A DNA stretch of 64,000 bases from Zoogloea oryzae (GTDB lineage: Bacteria; Pseudomonadota; Gammaproteobacteria; Burkholderiales; Rhodocyclaceae): assembly GCF_030161255.1 (NCBI RefSeq), contig NZ_BSPX01000009.1:16300-80299 (forward strand). Direction: 5' to 3'. The notes below the pieces were generated by a model that was not told where the DNA came from, made no database searches, and saw only the letters and a list, made by a program, of their open reading frames with translations. A program made the translations under genes and the position numbers. This document shows positions 17,743 to 25,884 of the stretch, one piece after another (the stretch's first letter is position 1; the number at the start of each line of letters is the position of its first letter).

Positions 17743-18117
17743 TTACGGCGACGTGGCGAGCCACGCCAGATCGCCAAACTGGCGATGCAGTACGTCGACC
17801 AGATCGGCGGCGAGCACCTCGGTGACGCCGAGCCCCGCGAGCCGTTGGCGGGCATTGAGTTCATCCGCGGCCAGCACCCATCGGGTCCCGCCATCGACCT
17901 TGATCTGCAGCAGGCCCACCTTGGTTTGCCCGGGAAAGCCATAGCGCGCCAAGGTCTGGATCAGAGCCTGCCGTTCGGCATCGATGCGGGCCATGCGGGC
18001 GTCAAACTCCAGCACGCCGGCCCTTTCGGCGAAGAACTCGTAGCGGTCCTCGTCCAGCAGCGCCACGAGCCGTGCCACGCCCGCATCGAGCGGGATGGGA
18101 TGGTTCGTTGGGATCAT
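17743..18117 (-). CDS. Hypothetical element protein (124 aa)
   Basis: Starts at ATG 18117, four bases after the stop of the next upstream gene. The sequence is soluble, Leu/Ala-rich and probably helical, with KVGLLQIKVDGGTRWVLAADE in the middle. No family is recognised. It belongs to a run of small minus-strand genes typical of plasmids and integrative elements. About 230 bases separate it from integrase 2; an open frame there ends in an ATGA overlap with integrase 2, but I found no good start for it. Confidence 0.6.
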   Translation of the reverse strand: MIPTNHPIPLDAGVARLVALLDEDRYEFFAERAGVLEFDARMARIDAERQALIQTLARYGFPGQTKVGLLQIKVDGGTRWVLAADELNARQRLAGLGVTEVLAADLVDVLHRQFGDLAWLATSP

Positions 18118-18121
18118 CGCG

Positions 18122-18409
18122 TCAGTACTCGTCCGCCAGGAGGATTGTCGTCACCGCCCGGGGCTCGGCCTCGGTGATCACGAAGCACTTGACCCCGGCG
18201 ACCGTATAGACCGACAGCAGCCGCGCACCGGTCTGGAGCGCTGCCTCGTTGGCCTGGGCATCCTCGGCACCCACCTCGCCCCAGTCGCCGGCGAGGTGGC
18301 GGGCCAGCAACTGGACCGGGTGAAGGTTCTGCTCGCGCAGCAGGGCGTCGGCGCCGCGGGTCGCAACGATCTCGCCGGGGCTGAAACGCAGTCGTGTGGG
18401 TTGGTTCAT
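18122..18409 (-). CDS. Small conserved mobile-element protein (95 aa)
   Basis: Starts at ATG 18409 (MNQPTRLRFSPGEIVATRGA) with GGAG eight bases upstream; a longer frame to 18451 is rejected because it would run through a hairpin. The pattern PGEIVATxGA...LLARHxxGDWGEV...RLLSVY...ITEAEPRAVTTILLADEY is one I recall as common in plasmid and ICE accessory regions, where it is usually left unnamed. Molecular function is unknown. It is tightly followed by the 124-residue gene. Confidence 0.7.
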   Translation of the reverse strand: MNQPTRLRFSPGEIVATRGADALLREQNLHPVQLLARHLAGDWGEVGAEDAQANEAALQTGARLLSVYTVAGVKCFVITEAEPRAVTTILLADEY

Positions 18410-18430
18410 AGGGTTCTCCAGAAAGCAAAG

Positions 18431-18457
18431 CGCCCGATGCGGTCTTCGCATCGGGCG
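18431..18457. other. Intergenic perfect hairpin
   Basis: CGCCCGATGC, 7-base loop, GCATCGGGCG: a perfect 10-bp stem 21 bases upstream of the 95-residue gene start. It is one of several such hairpins between the small genes. Confidence 0.6.
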
Positions 18458-18514
18458 TCGGGGGTCAAAGGCGGCAAGATGGGGGTGGTCCTTAGGGGCG
18501 GAAACACCCCGCGG

Positions 18515-18919
18515 CTAGACCGCCACCGGCTCGGTGACGGCATACTCGGCGCACAGCGCCAGCAGGCGCGGCTCCACATCCGGGTGACGGGGGATGAACA
18601 GCGTTACGCCCTCATCGCCGCCGCCGGGCACGAAGACCAGCTCGTAGAAGCGGGCGTGCCGTCCGGCGTACTCGAAGATTGGGCTGAAGGCCGGATCGCC
18701 GTAGGGGACGCGCGTCACCGGATTGACGAGCAGCGGGATGCTGACGGCAGCCTCCACCTCGGCGAGGCTATCGCCCGGGACCATCACCACGAAGGTCCCG
18801 TGCAGCTCGGCATCAAAGTCCTCGCCCACCTCCCGCTCGTTGAGGCGCCGCTCGATCAGGTTACGCAGTGCAGCGTCGTCCAGCGCCGCCACATCGGCCA
18901 CATCACGCAGGATTCGCAT
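18515..18919 (-). CDS. Hypothetical element protein (134 aa)
   Basis: Starts at ATG 18919 (MRILRDVADVAALDD), overlapping the end of the preceding gene by 17 bases. A helical N-terminus with Glu/Arg-rich sequence (LIERRLNEREVGEDFDAE) is followed by a beta-rich domain (GTFVVMVPGD, ARFYELVFVPGG, GVTLFIPRH). The family is not recognised. Coupling by overlap suggests it works with the 191-residue protein. Confidence 0.6.
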   Translation of the reverse strand: MRILRDVADVAALDDAALRNLIERRLNEREVGEDFDAELHGTFVVMVPGDSLAEVEAAVSIPLLVNPVTRVPYGDPAFSPIFEYAGRHARFYELVFVPGGGDEGVTLFIPRHPDVEPRLLALCAEYAVTEPVAV

Positions 18920-19478
18920 CGGACACTTCCTCACTGGTATCAGCCGTTTCCGCTAACGGGATGAAGCGGTTGCCGCCGCGCTTGTCTTTCTTCTTGCCTT
19001 TCGGCTCGACAGAGGTTGCCGTCGCCGGTGTGGGCGCCTCGACGGGGGCCGGCGGGAACACGAAGAGCTCGCCCGGCAGCGCCATCATCTGCAGCCGCCA
19101 CGCATCCCAGTCACCCGCCTTCACGAGGCCGAACTTCACGTCCGGCGCCTTGGCGAGCAGGCCCTGGGCGATCAGCGCCGCGCAGGCGTAGGGCGCGTTG
19201 TTGTTGCTGCGTCCCTGGTACGCCCCTTTGAGCTGCTTCGAGCCGAAGGGCTTGCCGGCCGGTGCGGCATCCACCGCCGCCTCCAAGTCGTCGAAGCCCA
19301 CCACCTCGCGGTTGAAGTTGCCGCCGCCCTCCGCCGCGGTGATCAGCAGGAAGACCTGGGCATGGTCGGGATCGGCCAGCAGCGCATACTGGATCGCAGA
19401 ACTACCGGAAAGGGTTGCCGCTCGGGAATCGAGCAGCCGGTGATAGGTCGTCGATACGACCTCGGGTTTCTTGGCCAT
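18903..19478 (-). CDS. Hypothetical element protein (191 aa)
   Basis: ATG 19478 is preceded by AGGAGG at good distance. The globular part (1-135; AIQYALLADPDHAQVFLLITAAEGGGNFNREVV is one continuous strand-rich area) is followed by a Pro/Ala linker and a Lys-rich, acidic-tailed end (KGKKKDKRGG). Family unknown. The charged tail and the setting are consistent with a nucleic-acid-associated plasmid or ICE protein, but nothing proves it. Confidence 0.6.
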   Translation of the reverse strand: MAKKPEVVSTTYHRLLDSRAATLSGSSAIQYALLADPDHAQVFLLITAAEGGGNFNREVVGFDDLEAAVDAAPAGKPFGSKQLKGAYQGRSNNNAPYACAALIAQGLLAKAPDVKFGLVKAGDWDAWRLQMMALPGELFVFPPAPVEAPTPATATSVEPKGKKKDKRGGNRFIPLAETADTSEEVSDANPA

Positions 19479-19497
19479 GGGGCCTCCTAAAGTAAGA

Positions 19498-19527
19498 CGC
19501 CCTCTGGGCCACAGGGCCGGGAGGGCG
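19498..19527. other. Intergenic perfect hairpin
   Basis: CGCCCTC...GAGGGCG with an inner GGCC/GGCC pairing, placed between the 43-residue gene and the 191-residue gene. Confidence 0.5.
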
Positions 19528-19550
19528 ACATGAACAGGAACAGCGACGGA

Positions 19551-19682
19551 TCAGCGGATCTCGACGCGGGCGTCGATCTGGCGCTGGGTCAGCGCGTAAG
19601 CGGCTGCAGCAGCCAGCAAGGCCACGGCAGCACCGGGACCGGTCGGCAGGGCCGCCAGCACAGCAGGCAGGAACGGAAACAC
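19551..19682 (-). CDS. Tiny membrane protein (43 aa)
   Basis: GTG 19682 with GAGGAG seven bases upstream opens a 43-codon frame: MFPFLPAVLAALPTGPGAAV, then a continuous Ala/Leu hydrophobic stretch (ALLAAAAAYALTQ), ending RQIDARVEIR. One or two transmembrane segments are predicted, with a charged C-terminus. It is flanked on both sides by perfect hairpins, like its neighbours. The strong ribosome site and placement support a real gene; no family can be named. Confidence 0.5.
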   Translation of the reverse strand: MFPFLPAVLAALPTGPGAAVALLAAAAAYALTQRQIDARVEIR

Positions 19683-19717
19683 ACAGGCACTCCTCAGAAA
19701 CAACACCACGAACACAA

Positions 19718-19741
19718 CGCCATCAGGCGAACCTGATGGCG
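19718..19741. other. Intergenic perfect hairpin
   Basis: CGCCATCAGG, CGAA tetraloop, CCTGATGGCG: a perfect 10-bp stem between the RadC-like gene stop (19758) and the tiny membrane protein start. Confidence 0.6.
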
Positions 19742-19757
19742 CGACGGGAAACAGGAT

Positions 19758-20369
19758 TCAGATCAGCCCGCGCTCGGCGAACGACAAGGGCGATGCCGTG
19801 CCCGCCACGATGAAGTGATCGAGCACGCGCACGTCCACCAGCGCCAGGGCCTGCTTCAGCGTCTCGGTGAGCGCCAGGTCTGCCGAACTCGGTTCGAGGC
19901 TACCGGACGGGTGGTTATGGACGAGGATCACCGCGGCGGCATTCGCCTCCAGGCACAGCTTGACCACCTCGCGGGGATAGACGGACGTCTGGGCCAGGGT
20001 CCCGCGGAAGAGCTCGACCACATCGCGCACGCGGTGCTGGCTGTCGAGCAGCACGACCCCGAAGACCTCGTGGGGGAGGTCGCCAAAACGCAGGCGCAGC
20101 AGATCACGGACCTTCTGCGGGCTATCGAGGCAGTCGCCCAATTCGACCGCTTCCGCCAGTGCACGGGTCAGCAGTTCGCGGGCTGCGCCGAGGATGCGCA
20201 CCGCGCGATAGTCCGCCGGGGTCTCGCAGACGCCGGTCTGGCGGGCGTGGAGGTGGAAGAGCTCGGCCAGCGGTCGTCCGGCCAGAGCCTCGGCGGCGAC
20301 GTCGCCCACCAGCAGCCCGAGCAGGCTCGCGGTAGGTAAGCTGCGGATCGAAATCAGGGGATCGGACAT
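19758..20369 (-). CDS. RadC-like JAMM-domain protein
   Basis: 203 residues. The JAMM metal-binding signature is complete: HNHPSGSLEPSSAD (H-x-H-x10-D), with the upstream Glu in a strand near VFGVVLLDSQ. The N-terminal third is helical, as in RadC proteins. Despite the old name, RadC-like proteins are typical passengers of plasmids, prophages and ICEs, where their role is unsettled. GGAGG lies before ATG 20369. It is preceded by two perfect hairpins and followed by one. Confidence 0.85.
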   Translation of the reverse strand: MSDPLISIRSLPTASLLGLLVGDVAAEALAGRPLAELFHLHARQTGVCETPADYRAVRILGAARELLTRALAEAVELGDCLDSPQKVRDLLRLRFGDLPHEVFGVVLLDSQHRVRDVVELFRGTLAQTSVYPREVVKLCLEANAAAVILVHNHPSGSLEPSSADLALTETLKQALALVDVRVLDHFIVAGTASPLSFAERGLI

Positions 20370-20386
20370 GAAGACCTCCGTAGAAG

Positions 20387-20460
20387 GCCGATGCCCACGC
20401 AGCGGGGCATCGGCGGCGTGGACAGGGAAAGGCCCCGGTCACCACAAGGCGACCGGGGCC
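20387..20460. other. Two perfect hairpins in the RadC-like leader
   Basis: GCCGATGCCC/GGGCATCGGC (20387-20414) and GGCCCCGGTC/GACCGGGGCC (20431-20460), both 10-bp perfect stems, fill the leader of the RadC-like gene. The ~330 bases from 20370 to 20700 otherwise hold only the terminator at 20654. Confidence 0.6.
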
Positions 20461-20653
20461 AAAAGGATCCGACTGGATCACAGGAATGATATGGAAGCGA
20501 AGGCGGGAGCTCTGACGCCTGCCGGTTGCGGCAAACAGCCGGAACCGCCGCTAACAGGCTCTTAGCGGGCCTGACGAGGTCAGTGGTGTGCGTGAGCCAG
20601 GATCAAGCTGGGCGAAGGCAGGCGGGAGCGGTTTGACGCGCTAGCGGATCGAG

Positions 20654-20694
20654 AGAAGAAGCCGGTGCAGGAGAACCCTGCACCGGCTTCTTCT
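20654..20694 (-). terminator. Long hairpin after the 112-residue gene
   Basis: An 18-bp perfect stem (AGAAGAAGCCGGTGCAGG and its complement) with a 5-base loop begins seven bases beyond the stop codon at 20701. The T-rich distal arm suits rho-independent termination on the minus strand. Confidence 0.65.
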
Positions 20695-20700
20695 TATCGG

Positions 20701-21039
20701 TCAGGCCGCAGCGAGCGGCGCCTCGTCGTCGAGGTGAAGCGTGACGACCGCAAAGCGCCCGCGACCCCGCTTGGCGGAGATCAGGCCGGCGGCAGACAAG
20801 CGGTTGAGGGCGTCGAGGGCCGCGTCATCGGAGATCGCGTAGCGGGTGCGCAGCCAGGCGCCGAAGGTGAGGGTGCGGCAACCGGTGGAGGTGGCGTGGA
20901 TGCACAGCGCCAGGGCAACGGCGAGGGTACGGCCACCGGGCAGGCTGGCGGCCTTGGCAAGGAAGCCGACGGGCAGGGGCTCGGCGGGCTTGCGCTTGAA
21001 GACGGGGCGGGGAGGGGGCGGGAGGAGCGTGGTGGGCAT
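20701..21039 (-). CDS. Winged-helix-like small protein (112 aa)
   Basis: Starts at ATG 21039 (MPTTLLPPPPRPVFKRKPAE) with GAGG upstream; a longer frame to 21213 is rejected. After a Pro-rich tail come two helices and a pattern resembling a winged helix (FGAWLRTRYAISDDAALDAL, then LSAAGLISAKRGRGRFAVVTL, a typical wing). This suggests a DNA-binding regulator of the element. It is separated from the defence operon by about 270 bases. Confidence 0.6.
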   Translation of the reverse strand: MPTTLLPPPPRPVFKRKPAEPLPVGFLAKAASLPGGRTLAVALALCIHATSTGCRTLTFGAWLRTRYAISDDAALDALNRLSAAGLISAKRGRGRFAVVTLHLDDEAPLAAA

Positions 21040-21310
21040 CGTGACCTCGGGGAAGGAAGCAACGATGGGATGTTTTGCGAGATCAGGCCAGCAGCCGGAA
21101 CAGGCTAAACTGCCTTTGGTCTGATGCCCGTCGTTCTCTCCGCAGTGGAGTCCGGTCGGTCTGTGATCTGCTAAGGCAGCGGGGGGAAGCATTTTTTTTG
21201 AGCTATCACCCACTTCAAAGCAACGCAGCGGCTCATCGGCAATTGCCGCCGTTGGTGTCAGCTCAATTTAGTCACCAGGGCTGGGCAGGTTGCGGACGTC
21301 GACGTAGTCT

Positions 21311-22252
21311 TTATCGGCAGTTCTGTAGCAAGAATTGCGGAACCCACCGATGGGCGTCGTCTAGTGCAGCAAAGCCCGCCAGAGATATGTCGACTCCAAA
21401 ATTGGAGAACTTTTCCTGGGTATCTGTCGGATTACAGCGGTAGCTAATCATCCATCTCACTGAGGAGGAGTCAATGTTCTTAATGATTTCATTGTAATAG
21501 GGAGCATCTACCTCAGACAGTGAGTGCCCCATCACATATACCTGCCGAATCCCCTTCAGATTGGAGAAGAAGGTCTGGTTGTCTGCAATGATTTGGCCCG
21601 TCGGTTTGAAAGTCGCTGAGAAATAGCGATCAACGATCTCGTTACCTTCTATGACCCGGATATCGGCTTCAGACATGTCGACGCCGTGGTTAAGCGAGTC
21701 GGATGCGGATCTTTCCCAGCCATGACCGAGGATAAGTCTATCGCTCGGAGCGCTAGCTTTCCCATGGATATGAAGGATCTGGCTGTCGGGAATGCCATAT
21801 GTCCGCTGCAAGGTGTTTGTGTAGTTGAAACTGAGATAAAGCGCATTTGGATCGAGTGGCAAAGGTGCTGTATTACAGCTTGAGAGCGAAGGGATAGAAA
21901 GTTGCCTAACCCACTGAGCGAAACGCTCCTGAAGTGTCTTGGAAATCGCCTCAATGATGCGGTCTAATTCGTACTGATAGTCGTGGTGGCCCGAGTCGCT
22001 CCAGATATCGGCGCCGTAGGGCATCAAGAATTGAGACGCATAGTCTATGGCTGCACAAGTATTGAAGTTGGCTAGTTGTTGTTCAAACTGCCACCAGAAT
22101 TCATTGTCAACGTTGAAGTAGGCCTCAACTTCGCGATAGGTGCCTCGGTCGACCGCCGCAAGATAGCGACCAAAATCACGATAGTCGGAAGGAATGTCGT
22201 GGTAAAGATCGAAGCCGTTGCCAATGATGTATAGCGATGCGGACGGATTCAT
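21311..22252 (-). CDS. abiH: AbiH-family abortive-infection protein
   Basis: 313 residues. The N-terminal GNGFDL (11-16) in LYIIGNGFDLYHDIPSDYRD is the AbiH signature; YLSFNYTNTLQRTYGIP and ILHIHGKA are the second conserved block; YVMGHSLSEVDAPYY is the third. AbiH proteins give phage resistance by abortive infection; the mechanism is poorly known. It starts 30 bases after the HEPN gene and is the last gene of a five-gene minus-strand defence operon. Confidence 0.88.
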   Translation of the reverse strand: MNPSASLYIIGNGFDLYHDIPSDYRDFGRYLAAVDRGTYREVEAYFNVDNEFWWQFEQQLANFNTCAAIDYASQFLMPYGADIWSDSGHHDYQYELDRIIEAISKTLQERFAQWVRQLSIPSLSSCNTAPLPLDPNALYLSFNYTNTLQRTYGIPDSQILHIHGKASAPSDRLILGHGWERSASDSLNHGVDMSEADIRVIEGNEIVDRYFSATFKPTGQIIADNQTFFSNLKGIRQVYVMGHSLSEVDAPYYNEIIKNIDSSSVRWMISYRCNPTDTQEKFSNFGVDISLAGFAALDDAHRWVPQFLLQNCR

Positions 22253-22282
22253 CGCATGACTGCAAGAGATAATTGGACGCGC

Positions 22283-23380
22283 TTAGTCATCGCGCATCGC
22301 TTTCTCGTAGGCGTGCAAGTGATACCCGCAAAGCCCCCCGTTGAACTGATCCTCTTGGCGCAATGGCTCTTCACAAAACGTGCATGTGGGATAATCAAGT
22401 TCCGCTCCGCACCACAAGCAATGTTGCTCGCTAATTAGAAAAGTTGAGCGCTTACACTCATTGCACTCCTCGACATCGGCTTCGCCGCCATCGCGGGGGT
22501 CATCGTAGTAGGCGTCATTGAGTTCTTTGATCATCAGAGGGGCGATTAGATCGGAATGGCCACAGGCAACGCAAACGTATTTGAAAGTATTGTCCTGATT
22601 ATCAACGCTAGCACCTTCCTCAATATCCTGCTGGCTCGGTCGTAGCAGGGATGAGCCGCACTCCTCGCATTGGCAGCTCTCAAGCCAAGGTTGCATCATC
22701 TCCGGGACACCAGCAGCCGCCCACGAGGCCTGACACTCAGCGATGGTATCCCTGAAGAATTCGTGGTGTGCAAGCATGACTGGCCAAGCTGTGTCGAGTA
22801 GATCGGCCGGCTGCTCGTTCAACTGCGTCAAGATGAATTCGCGCAATACGGGAAAAAGTTCCGCAACAAAATCTGCTACTTCGCCCAGCGTGTTAGCAGG
22901 GTGCAAATGCTCCAGGTGGTTGCGACACTCCTGTAACTTGTCGATGGTCGGCCAGTCCACGTCAATGCCAAATCCTTCAAATCGCTTCTTGATGGTAGCG
23001 ACATCGATTGTGGTCCGCTTAAACTTGCCGACCGGCTTCCATTCGATGCCGCCCTTTCCGTCAGCTTGAGGGAGAACCTCGGGGGGATTGAAGATCAGCA
23101 CCGAGGCATCACCGGTGGCATCGACCGAAACGGCGATCTTGTACTTGAACAGGAGCAGAATGCCTGCGAATAGATTGCGCACCGCTGAGAGGGCGCGAGC
23201 CGGATCGCCTCCTTGATCCTTTTCCAGCTTGCTACGCTGGAAATCCTCTATGCCGAGGCGAATAGAGGTCAATGCATTTTCCTTTAGTTTTTCTGCGTCC
23301 AGTTCTGGCATTGTGAATAGCTCTTCCAGCGAAGAATGATAGGTTAAGGCCTTGCGCGATCTCGTTGCATCCTCGCTCAA
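22283..23380 (-). CDS. HEPN-like protein with C-terminal zinc ribbons
   Basis: 365 residues if it starts at TTG 23380; ATG 23311 (MPELDAEKLKENAL) is an alternative. The N-terminal helical domain contains ECRNHLEH (Arg153, Asn154, His158), the R-x4-H motif of HEPN ribonucleases. The C-terminal ~130 residues carry at least four Cys pairs (CQCEECGSS, CVACGHSD, CNECKRS, CLWCGAELD, CTFCEEPL) expected to form zinc ribbons. It lies 19 bases after the ABC ATPase and before AbiH. RNA cleavage triggered by the complex is a reasonable inference. Confidence 0.75.
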   Translation of the reverse strand: MSEDATRSRKALTYHSSLEELFTMPELDAEKLKENALTSIRLGIEDFQRSKLEKDQGGDPARALSAVRNLFAGILLLFKYKIAVSVDATGDASVLIFNPPEVLPQADGKGGIEWKPVGKFKRTTIDVATIKKRFEGFGIDVDWPTIDKLQECRNHLEHLHPANTLGEVADFVAELFPVLREFILTQLNEQPADLLDTAWPVMLAHHEFFRDTIAECQASWAAAGVPEMMQPWLESCQCEECGSSLLRPSQQDIEEGASVDNQDNTFKYVCVACGHSDLIAPLMIKELNDAYYDDPRDGGEADVEECNECKRSTFLISEQHCLWCGAELDYPTCTFCEEPLRQEDQFNGGLCGYHLHAYEKAMRDD

Positions 23381-23399
23381 TCAGCGCGGATTTCGGAGG

Positions 23400-25388
23400 T
23401 CAGACATCAGTCAGCCATGTCATGGGGACGAGTTTGTCGCCGTTGCGCCACTCGGTGAGCCCAACCACCCCATCTATGTCACCCCAGACGTCGTGCGATG
23501 CATGGTCAAGGACAATCAGCTGCAAGCCGCCCGCGGCCTCGCGTGTCACACGCCCCATTACTTCAAATGCCTTTCGAACGGCATTCACATCCTCGTCCCG
23601 CAGTTGGGGCTCCTCGACATCTTCGCCGTCCTCGTCCTTCGGTAGCGCTGCGATGCGTTTCGGAAAGTACACTTGGCTCGGCTGGTCAAGTACTAGGAAT
23701 GCAGGAATCGGCCCCCTACGCTGCGACAGAAAGAACTGGTGGAGTGCCAGAAGTACAGCCAAGTGGTAGGAGAGCCAGTTGGAGCCACTGCCAATCTCAG
23801 ACAAGTAGTCGTCACGTTCCTGTCCATGTACCTTGATCGTCAGATCGTTTATTTCTAGGGAGATCGGATCGTTTGGGCTTTCGACGTCAAGGTGCGGTAG
23901 GAGTCGGCCCGCGTTGTTGCTGATGGCCCGCAGGGCTCGGCGCTTGCGCGCTTCTATATCCTGCTCGCGCAGTTCGGCGTCCAGTCGCTGTGCCCGTTCC
24001 CTCAGGCGCACGACCTCCTCGACGAGTTCACGGTCGCTGCCAAGCCGCCGATGCAGGTCCAGGGCGGATTCGAGGTTGCCGACGAACCGCTCGGCCCGTT
24101 GCGCTGCAAACTGCCGCTGGCGCGCTTCAGCCGAACGCCCGGACAAGGCCCGCTTACGAATCTGGACCGAGCGCAGTCGCTCTGTCACCTGTTCGACCTC
24201 CGCGGTCACACGCTGCAGCTCGCGGTCAAAGGCCGCCGGCAACTCCTTGTCAACGCTGGCCTCAGCCTCGACTTCCTGCAAGCGCTCTGACAGTACCGCC
24301 AGCTTGCGCGTAGCCGAGTCGGTGTGACTGCCGCACATCGGGCAATCTGCCTTGTCGTCGGTGTGCGATACCAGCCAGCTCGACAACTGCAGACGTCCTC
24401 GCTGGAGCACGAGAGCCGCCTGGTATTGGTCGACGCCGCCGCGCATACGGTTCATCTCTCCGAGTCGATGGCGCAAGGTCGTCAGGTCACGCGACACGTC
24501 GCGCTCCTCGACTTCAAGGTCGCTGAGTTCGCGCAACGCGTTCGAGATGGTCGAGGAGCTCACCGAGAGCGTGAGATCCGTTCGCGCGACGACTTCTTCC
24601 AGCCGCTCGATCATCTGGCCACGCGACAGCTCCTGCTCTGGCTTGGGGATCAGACCCAGCTCTTGGGCTTCGCTGAATTTCGCCTTCAAGTTAGCCAGCC
24701 AGCGCGCGGACACTTCCTGGGCGTCCCTGAGCTCCCGCTCCTTCCGGCGCAGTTCCTGGCGCGCGCGCCCGAGCTCGAACTGCTTAGCCATCAGCGCTGG
24801 TGTCACAACTCCGAGCACATACGGGAAAATTTTCCGGAGCTTCTCCCGGTGCTCGTAGGTATTGGCCTTGAAGAACAACACATCCGGATTGGCGACGACG
24901 TTTTGCGGCTGAAATGTGAAAGCAGCCAGATCGCGGAAGCTGGGGCGACTATCGAACCCCGTCGACTCGCTGCCGCCTGAGAAGTCGAGTTTGGACAGAC
25001 CAGCGAGTTCGTCGAGCAGTCGCTTCACAGCGTCCGCATTGATGTTTTTGGCAATGCGGTGCGGGATATCCTTGATCCGCTCCGCTTCCAGCAGATACAT
25101 GTCATCGGTACTACGCTGCGCACCGGGCTCCCGCCGGGCCAACAGCTTGTCGCCCTGCGCGGTCGCGACCACGATACCAAACCACTCGCAATACTTACGG
25201 ATGGTCTTGACTGGAATTGAGCATGTCCCCGCGCCCAAGCAGTAATCGATGATAGGAATGACCGCCGATTTGCCGGTTCTCGACGCGCCGCTGATGACGT
25301 TCACCTTCCCCAGTTCGAACTGGAGCCGGCGCGGCTCGAAGCTCGGGTTGCGCGGCCATAGCACTATTTCGCGGATCTGCAGATACAT
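23400..25388 (-). CDS. SMC/Rad50-like ATPase of an ABC three-component system (DUF3732 type)
   Basis: 662 residues. Walker A is GASRTGKS (34-41). Two coiled-coil arms (about 200-335 and 360-470) flank a zinc-hook-like CPMC (349-352). The C-terminal part has SEIGSGSNWLSYHLAVLLAL (ABC signature region) and FLVLDQPSQ (Walker B). The ATG shares its A with the stop of the middle component (TGATG), indicating translational coupling. This layout matches the predicted ABC-3C conflict systems, in which the ATPase senses a nucleic-acid structure and licenses an effector. Confidence 0.85.
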   Translation of the reverse strand: MYLQIREIVLWPRNPSFEPRRLQFELGKVNVISGASRTGKSAVIPIIDYCLGAGTCSIPVKTIRKYCEWFGIVVATAQGDKLLARREPGAQRSTDDMYLLEAERIKDIPHRIAKNINADAVKRLLDELAGLSKLDFSGGSESTGFDSRPSFRDLAAFTFQPQNVVANPDVLFFKANTYEHREKLRKIFPYVLGVVTPALMAKQFELGRARQELRRKERELRDAQEVSARWLANLKAKFSEAQELGLIPKPEQELSRGQMIERLEEVVARTDLTLSVSSSTISNALRELSDLEVEERDVSRDLTTLRHRLGEMNRMRGGVDQYQAALVLQRGRLQLSSWLVSHTDDKADCPMCGSHTDSATRKLAVLSERLQEVEAEASVDKELPAAFDRELQRVTAEVEQVTERLRSVQIRKRALSGRSAEARQRQFAAQRAERFVGNLESALDLHRRLGSDRELVEEVVRLRERAQRLDAELREQDIEARKRRALRAISNNAGRLLPHLDVESPNDPISLEINDLTIKVHGQERDDYLSEIGSGSNWLSYHLAVLLALHQFFLSQRRGPIPAFLVLDQPSQVYFPKRIAALPKDEDGEDVEEPQLRDEDVNAVRKAFEVMGRVTREAAGGLQLIVLDHASHDVWGDIDGVVGLTEWRNGDKLVPMTWLTDV

Positions 25389-25882
25389 CAGAGCTTTACC
25401 TTCAGCGTTGTCGTTACCTCGTGCAGCGTCAATTGGCTACACCATGCGCCGAGCTTTTCTCCATTGGCCAGGAGTTGCTTCACTTCATCCGGAAGACCGC
25501 GTGCCTTGGCATGGGACAAGGGAATCACTTCGCCTCCATCAGAGAGCTGGATTAGATGCCCTGCCGAGGCCAGCTCGATCGATTGGAGGCTGAGCGCGCG
25601 CCAGCGGACCGCACGTTCGTGGACCTGGAGGAGCAGATCCTGCTTCGAGATCTGCGAGTCCCCGAATTTTGCAGCGAAGGCCCGAAGTCCCGAGCTGGGC
25701 CGGGTGCGCCGTAGAAGCTCAGCAGTCGCCTCGTGCAAAACAATGGGCAGCACAAGGAACAACAGCGGCAAGCGCGGCAAGTCGCCCTCGGGATGCGCTT
25801 CGACATGTCCACAGCAAAAGCGCCAAAGGATGGCAGCACCGAGCGCCGGATTCTGGATGTTCTGCGCTTCCCGAGCCAGCAT
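25388..25882 (-). CDS. ABC-3C middle component
   Basis: 164 residues from ATG 25882 (MLAREAQNIQNPALGAAILW), two bases after the effector stop; a start at 25933 would overlap the effector by 49 bases. The sequence NPALGAAILWRF...LPLLFLVLPIVLHEAT is the pattern of the small all-helical middle components that bridge ATPase and effector. It overlaps the ATPase start by one base. Assignment rests on position, size and this pattern. Confidence 0.75.
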   Translation of the reverse strand: MLAREAQNIQNPALGAAILWRFCCGHVEAHPEGDLPRLPLLFLVLPIVLHEATAELLRRTRPSSGLRAFAAKFGDSQISKQDLLLQVHERAVRWRALSLQSIELASAGHLIQLSDGGEVIPLSHAKARGLPDEVKQLLANGEKLGAWCSQLTLHEVTTTLKVKL

Positions 25883-25884
25883 TG

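Noticed and set aside
17511..17942. A 143-codon minus-strand frame ending in an ATGA overlap with integrase 2
   Set aside because: Most of it is out of frame with the better-supported 124-residue gene. Only the last ~75 codons are free, they are Pro/Arg-rich and no good start was found, although the ATGA overlap keeps a short gene possible.
21252..21275. Possible fifth copy of the 47-bp element
   Set aside because: Only GGTGTCA matches; the TACTNCAT and ACCCCC core and the right arm are missing.
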